A stretch of DNA of 64,000 bases from Couchioplanes caeruleus (GTDB lineage Bacteria; Actinomycetota; Actinomycetes; Mycobacteriales; Micromonosporaceae): the NCBI RefSeq assembly GCF_003751945.1, contig NZ_RJKL01000001.1, forward strand, positions 2,542,001 through 2,606,000. Direction: 5' to 3'. This document shows positions 9,510 through 18,424 of the stretch, piece after piece. Position 1 is the first letter of the stretch; each line of letters begins with the position of its first letter. A program made the translations under genes and the position numbers. The notes below the pieces were generated by a model. It had not been told where the DNA came from. It searched no databases and was given only the letters and a program-made list of their open reading frames with translations.

Positions 9510-10619
9510 CTAACGCCGCCGCAGCATGAGCGCCACCACGGCGCCCCCGAGGATCAGCACGACGGCCGCGAGCCCACTGGTGAGCAGAATCGGACTGACC
9601 CGCCTCGACCCCGCCGAGGCCGAAGGCACCTCCACCGGCCCCGGCCGCACCGAAGCGCTGGGAGTGGCGGTAGGCGGAGCCGCCGGAACATCGGCGGTCA
9701 GCGCCTTCACCAGATCAAGCCGGCCGTGTCCGTACACATCGTCCCGACCCGGCTTACCCGCGTCCACCGCCGTCGCGGTAAGCCGGTGCACCACGTCGGC
9801 CGCACTGAGCTCGGGATACCTCGCCCGGATCAGCGCGGCGGCCCCACTGACCACGGCGGTCGCGTGACTCGTGCCGTAGCTCACGCTGTAGCCGGTTTCC
9901 CCGATGTCGGTGCTGGCGATGTCGACACCCGGGGCGGCGATATCGACCTGGGGGCCCGTGATCGAGAACTTGGCGATCTTGCCGGCGCGGTCCACCGCGC
10001 CGACGGCGAGAACTTCGGGATACTTCGCGGGATAGTCCCCTTCGATCTCACCGCGGTTACCGCTGGACGCCACCAGGACGATGTCGGCGGCTTGGGCGGC
10101 CCGGATCGCCTCGTGGATCAGCGCCTCGTCGTTGCTGCCGAGGGACATGTTGATGACACGAGCACCGTGTCCAGCGGCGTAGGTGATGGCATCGGCCAGC
10201 ACCTTGCCGCCGCTGGGCATGTTCAGCGGCACGCGAACCGGGAGGATCTTCGCGGCGGGCGCGATGCCGAGTATGCCCCGATCTTCGCCGTGCCCTCTGC
10301 CAGCGATGATTCCCGTCATCGCCGTACCGTGGCCGTCAACGTCGACGCGGCCGTCACCACCGGGATCGAAGAAATCCTTGCCGGGAAGCACCGCACCGGC
10401 CAAATCCTGGTGCTTGGCATCGATCCCGCTGTCGATCACCGCAACGGTGACGCTCGCACCCCGAGTGACCTCATGAGCTTTCCCGACCTTCAGTGCCGTC
10501 AGGTGCCATTGCCGATCCCGGACCGGTTGGGCGGCGGCCGGAGCCGCCGTCCCACACACCAGAGCCAGTGAAGCGATCACCGCGGCGAGAGCGCGTCCAC
10601 GGTGGATCGGAGCTCTCAT
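9510..10619 (-). CDS. Type VII secretion-associated serine protease (mycosin-like, subtilase S8)
   Basis: 369 aa. Signal peptide (about 1-30), then a subtilisin-type domain with Asp63 (VAVIDSGID), His97 (DGHGTAMTG), oxyanion Asn188 (ASSGNRG) and Ser251 (YGTSHATAV). A Pro/Ala/Ser linker is followed by a C-terminal membrane anchor (about 343-366) and an RRR cytoplasmic tail. This is the mycosin (MycP) architecture; mycosins stabilise and process ESX systems on the outer face of the membrane. The ATG overlaps the preceding stop by 4 bp (ATGA), so it is translationally coupled to the two upstream genes. No EccB/C/D/E core genes are in the window. Confidence 0.92.
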   Translation of the reverse strand: MRAPIHRGRALAAVIASLALVCGTAAPAAAQPVRDRQWHLTALKVGKAHEVTRGASVTVAVIDSGIDAKHQDLAGAVLPGKDFFDPGGDGRVDVDGHGTAMTGIIAGRGHGEDRGILGIAPAAKILPVRVPLNMPSGGKVLADAITYAAGHGARVINMSLGSNDEALIHEAIRAAQAADIVLVASSGNRGEIEGDYPAKYPEVLAVGAVDRAGKIAKFSITGPQVDIAAPGVDIASTDIGETGYSVSYGTSHATAVVSGAAALIRARYPELSAADVVHRLTATAVDAGKPGRDDVYGHGRLDLVKALTADVPAAPPTATPSASVRPGPVEVPSASAGSRRVSPILLTSGLAAVVLILGGAVVALMLRRR

Positions 10620-11977
10620 CGATAGGGGCCGATCACGCCGGGGCCGGGATCGTGACGCACAGCACGGGTGTCAGGCTCGATGACCGGTGCGACGCCACGG
10701 CGGACGTCCCACGTCTGATCCGCCGTTCCCTCGATCGAAGAGCTGTCGGTCCCGTTCTGCTGACCACGGCCGGCTTGACCCACCTGGACGACCGGCTGCC
10801 GACCGCTCGCCGGGTGACCCGCCGCGCCGGTCTTCGCGCCGGCGCTACCAGCGGCCTTCGCTCCAGCATGGGCTCCGGCGCCGTTCGCCCCGATGATCCC
10901 GCCGACCTTCGCCCCAGGCCTCGCGCCGGCGCCGTTCACCCCGCCGATCCCACCGGCCCTCCCTCCAGGCCGCGCTCCGGCACCGTTCGCGCCGATGATC
11001 GTGCCCGACGGCAGCGCACTGCGCACGGGCACCGCCTGGCGGCCCGCCGACGCACCGCGCCCGCCCGGGGGCGCTGACACTCCGCCGATCACTCCAAGTC
11101 CGCCACCGGGCACAAGACCGAGAGGACCGCCTCCTCCGATCACTGGACCGGGCAAGCCGCCGCCCCCTCCGGCCGCGGGCGGCGGAACGGCACCGACAGG
11201 AAGATTTCCCGCCGGCGGCGAAGGAGCGAGGGGCAGAACGCCCGCAAGCTCGGGTCCACTGCCAGGCAGCGACGAGCCGGTTCCTGCTCCAACGCCTCCG
11301 ACTGCCCCATCCGGACCGAATACCGGCGAGGGCGGGCTGTGGGGGACGGAAACCGGAAGAGGCGCAGCGCTCAGACCCGCCGAGGCGGATGAACCGAGGC
11401 CGCCGACACCTGCTGCCCCCGCGCCCGAGCCGGATGTGCTTGGTTCGTCGTCGACGGGGCTCGGGCCCACGCGGCGACCGGGCCTCGGGTCGAAGAGGGT
11501 GGGAGGTTGGATTTGGGTGCTGTGGTCGGCGATGGCGGCCTCGGCCTTGCGCATGGCTTGGCGGGCCTTTTCGTCGTATTCGTCTTCCGCGCCGTCCGCC
11601 CATCGCGGGATGAGGTCCGTGCTGACGACGTTGCGCTCCTCGGCCCAGGTGCTGACCGCCGCGCGGGCCTCGGCCAGTGACTCCAGGACGCCCCGGAGGC
11701 CGGCGCGCGTGTCTTCCGCACGGGTGAGGGTCTCCTGCATCGAATCCGCGAGGGAACCCATCAGACCCAGGAACCTCTGCGCGGACGCGTTCTTGTCGGG
11801 GGACCACACCGCCGCGAGGGCTTCCTTCGCCTCCTCCAGGCGGCGGTGCTGGGTGCGCACGTCGTGGGCGAGGCCCTCCCAGTTCATGACTCGGTCGGCG
11901 CCCGTGCAGGCGTTCTCCTTCTCGAGCATTCCCCAGATCGAGGGCAGGTTGTACGCCTCCCAGTTCGCGCCCGCCAT
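10616..11977 (-). CDS. ESX/WXG100-type helical protein with long Gly/Pro-rich tail (predicted T7SS substrate)
   Basis: 453 aa. The N-terminal 170 residues are helical and begin with WEAYNLPSIWGMLEKE; a DRVMNWEGLAHDVRTQHRRLEEA segment and a second long helix follow, recalling WXG100/PPE-like hairpins. The C-terminal 250 residues are Gly, Pro and Ala repeats in which units of the type IGGVNGAGARPGAK recur. It sits between a small helical partner (start overlaps its stop as TGATG) and the mycosin gene. Inference: a heterodimeric secreted substrate with the upstream protein. The repeats may span the cell wall. No enzymatic domain seen. Confidence 0.72.
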   Translation of the reverse strand: MAGANWEAYNLPSIWGMLEKENACTGADRVMNWEGLAHDVRTQHRRLEEAKEALAAVWSPDKNASAQRFLGLMGSLADSMQETLTRAEDTRAGLRGVLESLAEARAAVSTWAEERNVVSTDLIPRWADGAEDEYDEKARQAMRKAEAAIADHSTQIQPPTLFDPRPGRRVGPSPVDDEPSTSGSGAGAAGVGGLGSSASAGLSAAPLPVSVPHSPPSPVFGPDGAVGGVGAGTGSSLPGSGPELAGVLPLAPSPPAGNLPVGAVPPPAAGGGGGLPGPVIGGGGPLGLVPGGGLGVIGGVSAPPGGRGASAGRQAVPVRSALPSGTIIGANGAGARPGGRAGGIGGVNGAGARPGAKVGGIIGANGAGAHAGAKAAGSAGAKTGAAGHPASGRQPVVQVGQAGRGQQNGTDSSSIEGTADQTWDVRRGVAPVIEPDTRAVRHDPGPGVIGPYR

Positions 11978-12360
11978 CAGGCCGCCCGCCCTTCGTCGAT
12001 GACCTTGTTCGCCTGCGCGATCGCGCCGTCGATCAGGGCGTCGATCCGGCCCTGGACGGCCGCCGAGGACATGTCGACGTCGGCGAAGTCACGAGCGATG
12101 CTTTCCGCCACCTGCGCGAAGATGATCGCCATCTGGTGGTATGCGCGCAGGTTCGCCTCGGTGTTCTCCAGGGCCTGGGCATAGCGCTGCTTGGCCTGGA
12201 ACACCGTGTCGCCGGGAATGTTGGCGCCGAAGACCACGCCGTGGCTGTGCAGGAGCGCACCCCTACCAGCCGCGGATGCGTAACCGCTGTCCGCATCCGC
12301 GCGCATACCCTTCGCGAACTCGCCCACCTGTCCGGTGTCTATCTGAATACCGTCCGGCAT
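11977..12360 (-). CDS. Small helical WXG100/ESX-like partner protein
   Basis: 127 aa, all helical, opening MPDGIQIDTGQVGEFAKGMRADADSG, with no signal peptide. This N-terminal pattern is typical of actinobacterial ESX-associated proteins that pair with a second WXG-like partner. The upstream in-frame ATG at 12444 would add a basic stretch that does not fit. ATG 12360 is preceded by a strong GGGGAGG. First gene of the three-gene operon with the Gly/Pro-rich protein and the mycosin. Confidence 0.72.
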   Translation of the reverse strand: MPDGIQIDTGQVGEFAKGMRADADSGYASAAGRGALLHSHGVVFGANIPGDTVFQAKQRYAQALENTEANLRAYHQMAIIFAQVAESIARDFADVDMSSAAVQGRIDALIDGAIAQANKVIDEGRAA

Positions 12361-12651
12361 TCTGCCTCCCCGTCGCCGCGACACCACAGCATATCGATCG
12401 ATACGTACGCATGCGTGCCCCATACCGGTCGCCGTGATCTTCACACGTACGGAGGCCGCGGATGGTTCACCTGCGGAGCGGGCAAAACAGCGTACGCCTG
12501 GTTCGCCGGTGATGTGGCCTTCACGGGGTCCAGACAGCTACCGGACTGAAATGCCCTATTGGCCCGATTCGGCGCTACTTTTTCCTCGACAACCGCGCGG
12601 ACGTCATCAGCCTCGAATCTCAGACCACAGCTCGGCAGAACGGGGAGAACC

Positions 12652-13725
12652 ATGTTTTCGGCCACGCGTCTTGTGATCCTTCCGGCGGTCGCCGCCGTCA
12701 CGCTGATCGTCCAGTTGCCCGCCACCTCCGCCTCGGCGGCACCGCCCGTCGGAGGCGGGTTCAGCGGTGTCGCCGGTGACTTCAACGGCGACGGGCGCGA
12801 CGACATCGTCACCTTCACCCGCGGCACCGCCGCCGACGTCTACGTCGCGCTCTCGAACGGATCCTCCTTCATCGGTACGGGATGGAAGTGGCACAACTAC
12901 TTCGCGGCCGGCACGGAGACACCCCTGGTGGGCGACTTCAACGGCGACGGGCGCGACGACATCGCCACCTTCACCAAGGGCGCCGCCGCGGACGTCTACG
13001 TCGCCCTGTCCACCGGATCATCGTTCGTCGGCACCGGGGTCAAATGGCACAACTACTTCGCGGCGGGTACGGAAACACCCGCCGTCGGCGACTTCAACGG
13101 CGACGGCCGCGACGACATCGCCACCTTCACCCGCGGCACCGCCGCCGACGTCTACGTCGCCCTGTCGAACGGATCCTCCTTCATCGGTACGGGATGGAAG
13201 TGGCACAACTACTTCGCCGTGGGCAGTGAGATCCCGGCAGTAGGCGACTTCAACGGCGACGGCCGCGACGACATCGCCACCTTCACCCGCGGCACCGCCG
13301 CCGACGTCTACGTCGCCACCTCGAACGGCTCGTCCTTCCTCGGCACCGGATGGAAGTGGCACAACTACTTCGCCGTCGGCACCGAACTGCCGTCGGTCGG
13401 GGACTTCAACAATGACGGCCGCGACGACATCGTGACCTTCACCCGGGGTGCGGCCGCCGACGTCTACGTCGCCACCTCGAACGGCTCGTCCTTCCTCGGC
13501 ACCGGATGGAAGTGGCACAACTACTTCGCCGTCGGCACCGAGATCCCGGGCACGGGCGACTTCAACAATGACGGCCGGGTCGACATCGCGACGTTCACCC
13601 GGGGTGCGGCCGCCGACGTCTACGTCGCCACCTCGAACGGCTCGTCCTTCCTCGGCACCGGATGGAAGTGGCACAACTACTTCGCCGTGGGCAGCGAGCT
13701 GCCGCAGCCCGGAATTCTCTGGTGA
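12652..13725 (+). CDS. Secreted FG-GAP/VCBS-type repeat protein (six 52-aa repeats)
   Basis: 357 aa. A signal peptide (about 1-30, ending SASAA) is followed by six repeats of exactly 52 residues (156 bp; units start at 12781, 12937, 13093, 13249, 13405 and 13561). Each contains the calcium-binding-type loop [10 protein letters not shown] or [10 protein letters not shown] and the segment [10 protein letters not shown]. Ca-loop repeats of this kind form beta-propeller blades in FG-GAP/VCBS proteins; six or seven blades would close a propeller. The repeats are nearly identical in DNA, implying recent expansion or gene conversion. The start is ATG 12652 behind GGGGAG. No catalytic domain. Likely extracellular binding protein. 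Confidence 0.85.
   Translation: MFSATRLVILPAVAAVTLIVQLPATSASAAPPVGGGFSGVAGDFNGDGRDDIVTFTRGTAADVYVALSNGSSFIGTGWKWHNYFAAGTETPLVGDFNGDGRDDIATFTKGAAADVYVALSTGSSFVGTGVKWHNYFAAGTETPAVGDFNGDGRDDIATFTRGTAADVYVALSNGSSFIGTGWKWHNYFAVGSEIPAVGDFNGDGRDDIATFTRGTAADVYVATSNGSSFLGTGWKWHNYFAVGTELPSVGDFNNDGRDDIVTFTRGAAADVYVATSNGSSFLGTGWKWHNYFAVGTEIPGTGDFNNDGRVDIATFTRGAAADVYVATSNGSSFLGTGWKWHNYFAVGSELPQPGILW
12781..13716 (+). repeat. Six in-frame 156-bp tandem repeats
   Basis: The period is exactly 156 bp across all six units, with the sequence TTCAACGGCGACGG or TTCAACAATGACGG opening each. Units 1, 3 and 4 and units 4, 5 and 6 share long identical tracts. They lie within the FG-GAP protein gene. Confidence 0.9.
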
Positions 13726-13742
13726 CCTTCGACTCGAGCAAC

Positions 13743-13782
13743 CGGGCCGGAATGCGGATGTGCCGCTCCGCATTCCGGCCCG
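13743..13782 (+). terminator. Perfect hairpin terminator after the FG-GAP gene
   Basis: A 16-bp perfect stem (13743-13758 with 13767-13782) with an 8-nt loop begins 18 bp after the stop codon. There is no U tract, as usual for actinomycete terminators. Confidence 0.8.
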
Positions 13783-13926
13783 GAGTCGCAGGCGAACCAC
13801 GCGAGCGAAGCACTCAGGCGGACCGCCCGGTCGATCCGGCCGCCCGCCCACGCCGGGCCACCGGAGCGCCCACACCCTGGGAACGCCACGGCCGGCGGGA
13901 AAACCTATTCCTTCACCATTCACGTG

Positions 13927-13963
13927 CCCCTCCGGCGGAGACTCCGATGTCACGCCGGAGGGC
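13927..13963 (-). terminator. Hairpin downstream of the XRE regulator gene
   Basis: A stem of about 10 bp pairs CCCTCCGGCG with CGCCGGAGGG. It lies about 170 bp beyond the stop of the minus-strand regulator at 14133. The rest of 13783-14132 shows no convincing gene. Confidence 0.4.
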
Positions 13964-14132
13964 CGTTTGCTCGAGGAAGAAGCCGTGGAAGATCAGACCT
14001 GTGGAAGGTCGGGTGGCGGCGTACCGTCAGTATGCCGAGCCCTTCAAGAACGAAGAAAGGGCGCGGCGCAGATCCATCGTGAACTTTCCATTTCGACGAT
14101 GACGCCGCCGGATCACCGCTGCCGGTATGCCG

Positions 14133-14555
14133 TCAGCTTCCGTCCTCTGCCGGCCCACGCTGCATCGCGCTGATCTCGTTGACGATCCGGGCCAGCGAAC
14201 GGCGCGTCGCATCGTCCATGTACAACGCTCGCAACGCGATGTCGCGGACGGCCGAGTCGCGCAGCGCGGCGGCGAGGGCGAGCTGCGAGTTGACGTCGTC
14301 GACCACCTGATCGTCGAAGAAGTACGACACCGGCACCCCGAAGAATGCGGCCAGGGCCTCGAGGTGGCGCTTGGTGGGGTTGTCCCGCTGGCCGGTTCTC
14401 AACTGCCAGACGTACGTCTTGGAGAACGTGCCGACGGTCAGCGCCTCGCAGCCGCGGGCGACCTCCTCATAGCTGTACTCACGACCTTTCGGCTGCACCG
14501 CCTTGAACAAGTGGTCGATGCGCCGCGCCAGAGAACCGTCCTTCGTCTCGGTCAC
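14133..14555 (-). CDS. XRE-family HTH transcriptional regulator
   Basis: 140 aa. The N-terminal half has a helix-turn-helix of the XRE type (YEEVARGCEALTVGTFSKTYVWQLRTGQRDNPTKRHLEALAAFFGVP). An SYFFDDQVVDDVNSQLALAAALRDSAVRDIALRALYM helical tail follows. In actinomycetes this type of regulator is commonly divergent from an ImmA/IrrE-like metallopeptidase, as here, suggesting a protease-relieved repressor pair. GTG start at 14555. Confidence 0.85.
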   Translation of the reverse strand: MTETKDGSLARRIDHLFKAVQPKGREYSYEEVARGCEALTVGTFSKTYVWQLRTGQRDNPTKRHLEALAAFFGVPVSYFFDDQVVDDVNSQLALAAALRDSAVRDIALRALYMDDATRRSLARIVNEISAMQRGPAEDGS

Positions 14556-14614
14556 GGCCGTCGCCGGCGTTCGCTGTTGTGGACGGGTGCCATGCTGGTC
14601 ACCGTACCATCACA

Positions 14615-14642
14615 TTGACAGGCATCAGTAACCCACTATCGT
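14615..14642 (+). promoter_or_regulatory. Candidate -35/-10 promoter in the XRE/ImmA divergent region
   Basis: TTGACA at 14615-14620 is followed after 16 nt by TATCGT, a plausible vegetative promoter reading toward the metallopeptidase operon. Further on, 14767-14801 forms a near-perfect hairpin with 12 bp in each arm (GTAGCCGACTCC with GGAGCCGGCTAC), a possible attenuator in the leader. Nothing else was recognised in 14556-14886. Confidence 0.4.
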
Positions 14643-14886
14643 GGAGGTTGCCCGTCAACTGAGATGGACGGGGCCGGTCGGTATCGGCAGCACGGGGGTG
14701 CCCGATGCCGACCGGGCATCGGGCCCTGGCCTTCCCGTCACCCACGTCGTATAGTTCGTTCTCGATGTAGCCGACTCCTTCCCCCGTGGGAGCCGGCTAC
14801 ATCACCAAAAACCGCGCAACGCTTTTCACCCGCACTCGACAGCACCACCATCGACGCGCGAGACCCTGGGGAAGAGGCTCGGTCGG

Positions 14887-15444
14887 ATGGTTCTCCCGCC
14901 TCGGCGCCTGAAGGCCTTCTGGGAGTTCAGGACGCTTCGGCAACGGTGTCGGCGCCGGCTGACCGCCCTCGAGCTCCCGGCGGCGCCGAGCATGGCGGCG
15001 CTCTGCGAGCAGCTCGGGCAGCGACGCAACCGGCCGATCTACCTGATGGCGATGCCCGCGCAGGACGCGCAGCCGTGCGGAGTCTGGCTTTCGCTGACCG
15101 ACGCCGATGTGATCGCGTACGAGGCCGGCACCAACTCCCTGCACCAGGACCACATCATCGCGCACGAGCTGGCGCATCTCATCTGCGGCCACTCCATGTT
15201 GGACGACTCCGGTCCGCTCGACACGCGCCGGCTCTTTCCCGATCTGGACCCCGCACTGGTCCGCGCCCTGCTGCAACGCGGCCACTACTCCGACGGCCAG
15301 GAGCAGGAGGCCGAGATCATGGCCTCGCTGCTGCTGAGCCGGGCCCGCCGCAGCATGGTCCTGCCGGGCGGCACCGAGCTCACCACCCGACTGGCGCAGG
15401 CGCTTCTGCCGCCGCAAAGACGAGGACACCGCACCGATGCATGA
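14887..15444 (+). CDS. ImmA/IrrE-type metallo-endopeptidase-like protein
   Basis: 185 aa. The zinc-metalloprotease motif HELAH lies at residues 93-97 (DHIIAHELAHLICGH). An Arg-rich N-terminal helical region precedes it. Homologues such as ImmA and IrrE cleave XRE-type repressors; the divergent XRE gene is the obvious candidate target. The last 8 bp overlap the start of the following membrane protein gene, so the two are coupled. Confidence 0.82.
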   Translation: MVLPPRRLKAFWEFRTLRQRCRRRLTALELPAAPSMAALCEQLGQRRNRPIYLMAMPAQDAQPCGVWLSLTDADVIAYEAGTNSLHQDHIIAHELAHLICGHSMLDDSGPLDTRRLFPDLDPALVRALLQRGHYSDGQEQEAEIMASLLLSRARRSMVLPGGTELTTRLAQALLPPQRRGHRTDA

Positions 15445-16549
15445 CCTGATCTACGGAATCGGCGCACTGGCCGGCTGGATCGCATTCGCGTACAAACTGA
15501 GTCACCTGCGGCAGGACTGGCACAATCCGGGATTGCGTACGATCACCGCGGCGTTCGGATTCTCCGCCCTGGCCTTCACGCTCAATGTCGGCATCATCTA
15601 TCAGCCGATCGACGCCGCTCTGGGCGTACCCAATCTGACGAAGTTGTTCATTCACTCGAGCATGGTGATCTTCAGCATGCTCATCCTGCAGATGCTCGGC
15701 TACTGGCGCTATCCCGTGCTGCGGGCCCGGCGGCGCGCCCGCGTCTATCTGGTACTCGGCCTCATCGTCGTCGGGGCGATGTCGGCCCTCATTCTCGTCG
15801 CGCCCATCCACGATCGGTACACCATCCACTTCTGGAAGACCCATGCGGGACAGACCACGATGCTCTGGTACCTGACGATCTTCCTGACCTCGCTGAGCGT
15901 GGCCCTGATCGCGATCGCGTACCGTGCCTGGCGTTTCGCGGCCCTGACCCGGCAGCTTCCCTGGCTGCGCCGCGGGTTGCGGCTCACGGCGCTCGGCGCC
16001 GTGCTGAGCTTCGGCTATTGCGCCTGCCGCGGCGGTTTCCTCGTGCTGCTGCTCGCCGCCGACATCCGGATCGATCCGCTCGTGGACGTCGCGATGCCGT
16101 TCGCCACCGCCGGGCAGATCGTCTTCTTCACCGGGCTGACCATGCCGAGCTGGGGCCCGCGTACGGGACTCGACCAGCTCGCCGCCTACCGAGCGCTGGA
16201 ACCGCTGTGGTCGGCGCTGCACCGGGCGTTCCCGCAGATCGCCCTGCACTCGTCCGCCGACGGTGAGTCCACCCTGGGCGGCGTCGATTACCGCCTCTAC
16301 CGGCGTATGGTCGAGATCTGGGACGGGCAGCTCGCGTTGCGGCCGTATCGTAGCGGCGCACCGTCGTCCGCGCAGGAGGAGGCGGAGGCGATCCTGGACG
16401 CGTTGCACAGGCGGCGGGACGGCCACCCGGCGCCCGCCGCGGCCGTCGATCACCGGCCGGCCCCCCGGGACCACGAACTCGAGTGGCTAGTGGACGTGAG
16501 CCGGTCGTTCGCCGACCTGACCCCGGCCCGGGAACTGGATCGTGCCTGA
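15437..16549 (+). CDS. MAB_1171c-type multi-pass membrane protein
   Basis: 370 aa. Seven or so hydrophobic segments fill residues 1-235; the first is MHDLIYGIGALAGWIAFAYK and the last AMPFATAGQIVFFTGL. They are followed by a cytoplasmic domain of about 135 residues with LEPLWSALHRAFPQIAL and a DYRLYRRMVEIWDGQLALRPY segment. This layout and wording match the actinobacterial family annotated as MAB_1171c putative transporters, whose function is not established. Start overlaps the ImmA-like gene; its end overlaps the NUDIX start. Confidence 0.78.
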   Translation: MHDLIYGIGALAGWIAFAYKLSHLRQDWHNPGLRTITAAFGFSALAFTLNVGIIYQPIDAALGVPNLTKLFIHSSMVIFSMLILQMLGYWRYPVLRARRRARVYLVLGLIVVGAMSALILVAPIHDRYTIHFWKTHAGQTTMLWYLTIFLTSLSVALIAIAYRAWRFAALTRQLPWLRRGLRLTALGAVLSFGYCACRGGFLVLLLAADIRIDPLVDVAMPFATAGQIVFFTGLTMPSWGPRTGLDQLAAYRALEPLWSALHRAFPQIALHSSADGESTLGGVDYRLYRRMVEIWDGQLALRPYRSGAPSSAQEEAEAILDALHRRRDGHPAPAAAVDHRPAPRDHELEWLVDVSRSFADLTPARELDRA

Positions 16550-16976
16550 GACCACGCCCGAGCGCCCGCGCGTCTCCTCCGGCGCGGTCTTCTCCGACGA
16601 CGACGGCCGGATCCTGCTCGTCGATCCGACGTACAAACATTTCTGGAATCTGCCGGGCGGCGCGGTCGACGCCGGCGAGACCCCCCGGCAGGCCTGCATC
16701 CGGGAGGTGCGCGAGGAGCTGGGGCTGAGCGCGCCGATCGGTGCACTGCTCGTGGCCGCCTGGACTCCCGTGAAGCTCTACTTCGTCTTCGATGGCGGCA
16801 CGCTCACGGCCCCGCAGCGGGAGGCGATCGTGCTGAGCCCGGACGAGCTCGCCGCCCACGCGTTCGTCGGCGAGGAGCAGGCGAAGTCCATGCTCGCGCC
16901 CGCGCTGTGGCCGCTGATGACCGAGATCCTCCAGGCCCGCGCGGGCGGCACGACCCGCTACGTCGAGCTGCCCTGA
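16542..16976 (+). CDS. NUDIX hydrolase
   Basis: 144 aa. A full Nudix box is visible (GGAVDAGETPRQACIREV followed by REELGL). It hydrolyses a nucleoside diphosphate linked to another moiety; substrate unknown. GTG start at 16542, inside the end of the membrane protein gene, so it is the third coupled gene of the ImmA-like operon. Residues 1-11 are dispensable. Confidence 0.88.
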   Translation: MPETTPERPRVSSGAVFSDDDGRILLVDPTYKHFWNLPGGAVDAGETPRQACIREVREELGLSAPIGALLVAAWTPVKLYFVFDGGTLTAPQREAIVLSPDELAAHAFVGEEQAKSMLAPALWPLMTEILQARAGGTTRYVELP

Positions 16977-17228
16977 CCCGCCCGTCCCCACCGAACGGCA
17001 GTCCACACCTGCCGTAATGGCCAGCCGGCATCGTCCGAAAGGCCCGTTAGCGCCAGCGAGCTTCCGATTCGCCGAACCGCCGCAGGCATCCGGCCTACGC
17101 TCCGTGGTAGCCCGCCTCCTCTCCTTCAGAGATGCCAGCGCGCGCCCAGTCACAGACCAACTCTGCACACGATGCCGCGAACGCGGCGTCCGCAAGCCAT
17201 GCCCGGAAACATCGTTGGAAGGAACATC

Positions 17229-18374
17229 ATGACCAAGGTACGTACGTCCCTGTGCCGCAGGATCCTCGTCGCGGCAGCCGCGGCGACGGTCGGCTTCCCG
17301 CTGTTCATCGCCCCGGCCCACGCGGCACCGACACCGCAGGCCCAAGCCGCGCTCGCCCCCACCGGCGCCGCGGCCGTCTCGGTGGCACGCAACAGCAACG
17401 GACGTCTGGAAGCCTTCGTCCGAGGCACCGACCAGGGACTATGGCGACAACGCCAGACCGGCGCGGGTAGCGCCACCTGGTCCGGCTGGTCGAGCCTCGG
17501 CGGCGGCCTCGCCGGTGCACCCCGCTCCGCCGCCAACGCCAACGGCCGGCTCCAGGTCTTCGCCCGCGGCACCGACAACGCCCTGTGGTACCGGCGTCAG
17601 GTGGTGGCCGGCAGCGCCGCGTACACGGGCTGGACCAGCCTGGGCGGCGGACTGACCAGCGACCCGACGGTGGTCCGTGACGCCCTCGGCCGGCTGGTGG
17701 TCTTCGTCGAAGGCACCGACCAGGCCCTGTGGATGCGGCGACAGGCGACGGCCGGCAGCGGCACGTTCACCGCGTGGAGCAGCCTCGGCGGCACCATGAA
17801 CGGCGAGACGAGCGCGGCGCTGGACCGGTTCGGCCGCCTGCAGGTCTTCGTCCGTGGCACCGACAACGCCCTGTGGACCCGCCGGCAGGTCTTCGCCGGC
17901 AGCAACGCCTGGATGGCCTGGACCAGCCTCGGCGGCGGTCTCACCAGCGACACGGCGGTCTCCCTCGACGCCGCCAACCGCCTGCAGGTCTTCACCCGCG
18001 GCACCGACAACGCCCTCTGGACCCGCCGGCAGACGTTCGCGGGAAGCGGCTCCTGGACCGGCTGGGCCAGCCTCGGCGGCGGCCTTTCCAGCAACCCCGC
18101 GGTCTGGCGCAACACCAACGGCCGCCTGCAGGTCTTCGTCCGCGGCACCGACAACGCCCTGTGGTACCGCTACCAGAGCGGAGGCGGCAGTTGGAACCCG
18201 TGGACCAGCCTCGGCGGTGGACTGACCAATGAGCTGGCCGGCGCGCTCAACAGCAACGGCCGCCTGCAGGTCTTCGTCCGCGGCACCGACAACGCCCTCT
18301 GGACCCGCCGGCAGACGTTCGCGGGAAGCAACTCCTGGACCGGCTGGGCCAGCCTCGGCGGTATCCTCACCTGA
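17229..18374 (+). CDS. Secreted seven-bladed PLL-type propeller lectin
   Basis: 381 aa. A signal peptide (about 1-35) is followed by seven repeats of about 48 residues, each with the pattern NGRLQVFVRGTDNALW, RRQ, W.GW and SLGG. Seven repeats of this pattern match the Photorhabdus luminescens lectin-like (PLL) family of sugar-binding beta-propellers. An extracellular carbohydrate-binding role is inferred. ATG 17229 follows GGAAGGA. The DNA repeats are diverged more than those of the FG-GAP gene. 16977-17228 upstream holds no gene. Confidence 0.85.
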   Translation: MTKVRTSLCRRILVAAAAATVGFPLFIAPAHAAPTPQAQAALAPTGAAAVSVARNSNGRLEAFVRGTDQGLWRQRQTGAGSATWSGWSSLGGGLAGAPRSAANANGRLQVFARGTDNALWYRRQVVAGSAAYTGWTSLGGGLTSDPTVVRDALGRLVVFVEGTDQALWMRRQATAGSGTFTAWSSLGGTMNGETSAALDRFGRLQVFVRGTDNALWTRRQVFAGSNAWMAWTSLGGGLTSDTAVSLDAANRLQVFTRGTDNALWTRRQTFAGSGSWTGWASLGGGLSSNPAVWRNTNGRLQVFVRGTDNALWYRYQSGGGSWNPWTSLGGGLTNELAGALNSNGRLQVFVRGTDNALWTRRQTFAGSNSWTGWASLGGILT

Positions 18375-18393
18375 ACCGGATCTCCGCACCATC

Positions 18394-18424
18394 GAGCGCA
18401 CCCCGGCCGGGCCGGGGTGCGCTC
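18394..18424 (+). terminator. Hairpin terminator after the lectin gene
   Basis: A perfect 13-bp stem GAGCGCACCCCGG with CCGGGGTGCGCTC and a 5-nt loop, 20 bp after the stop codon. Confidence 0.8.
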
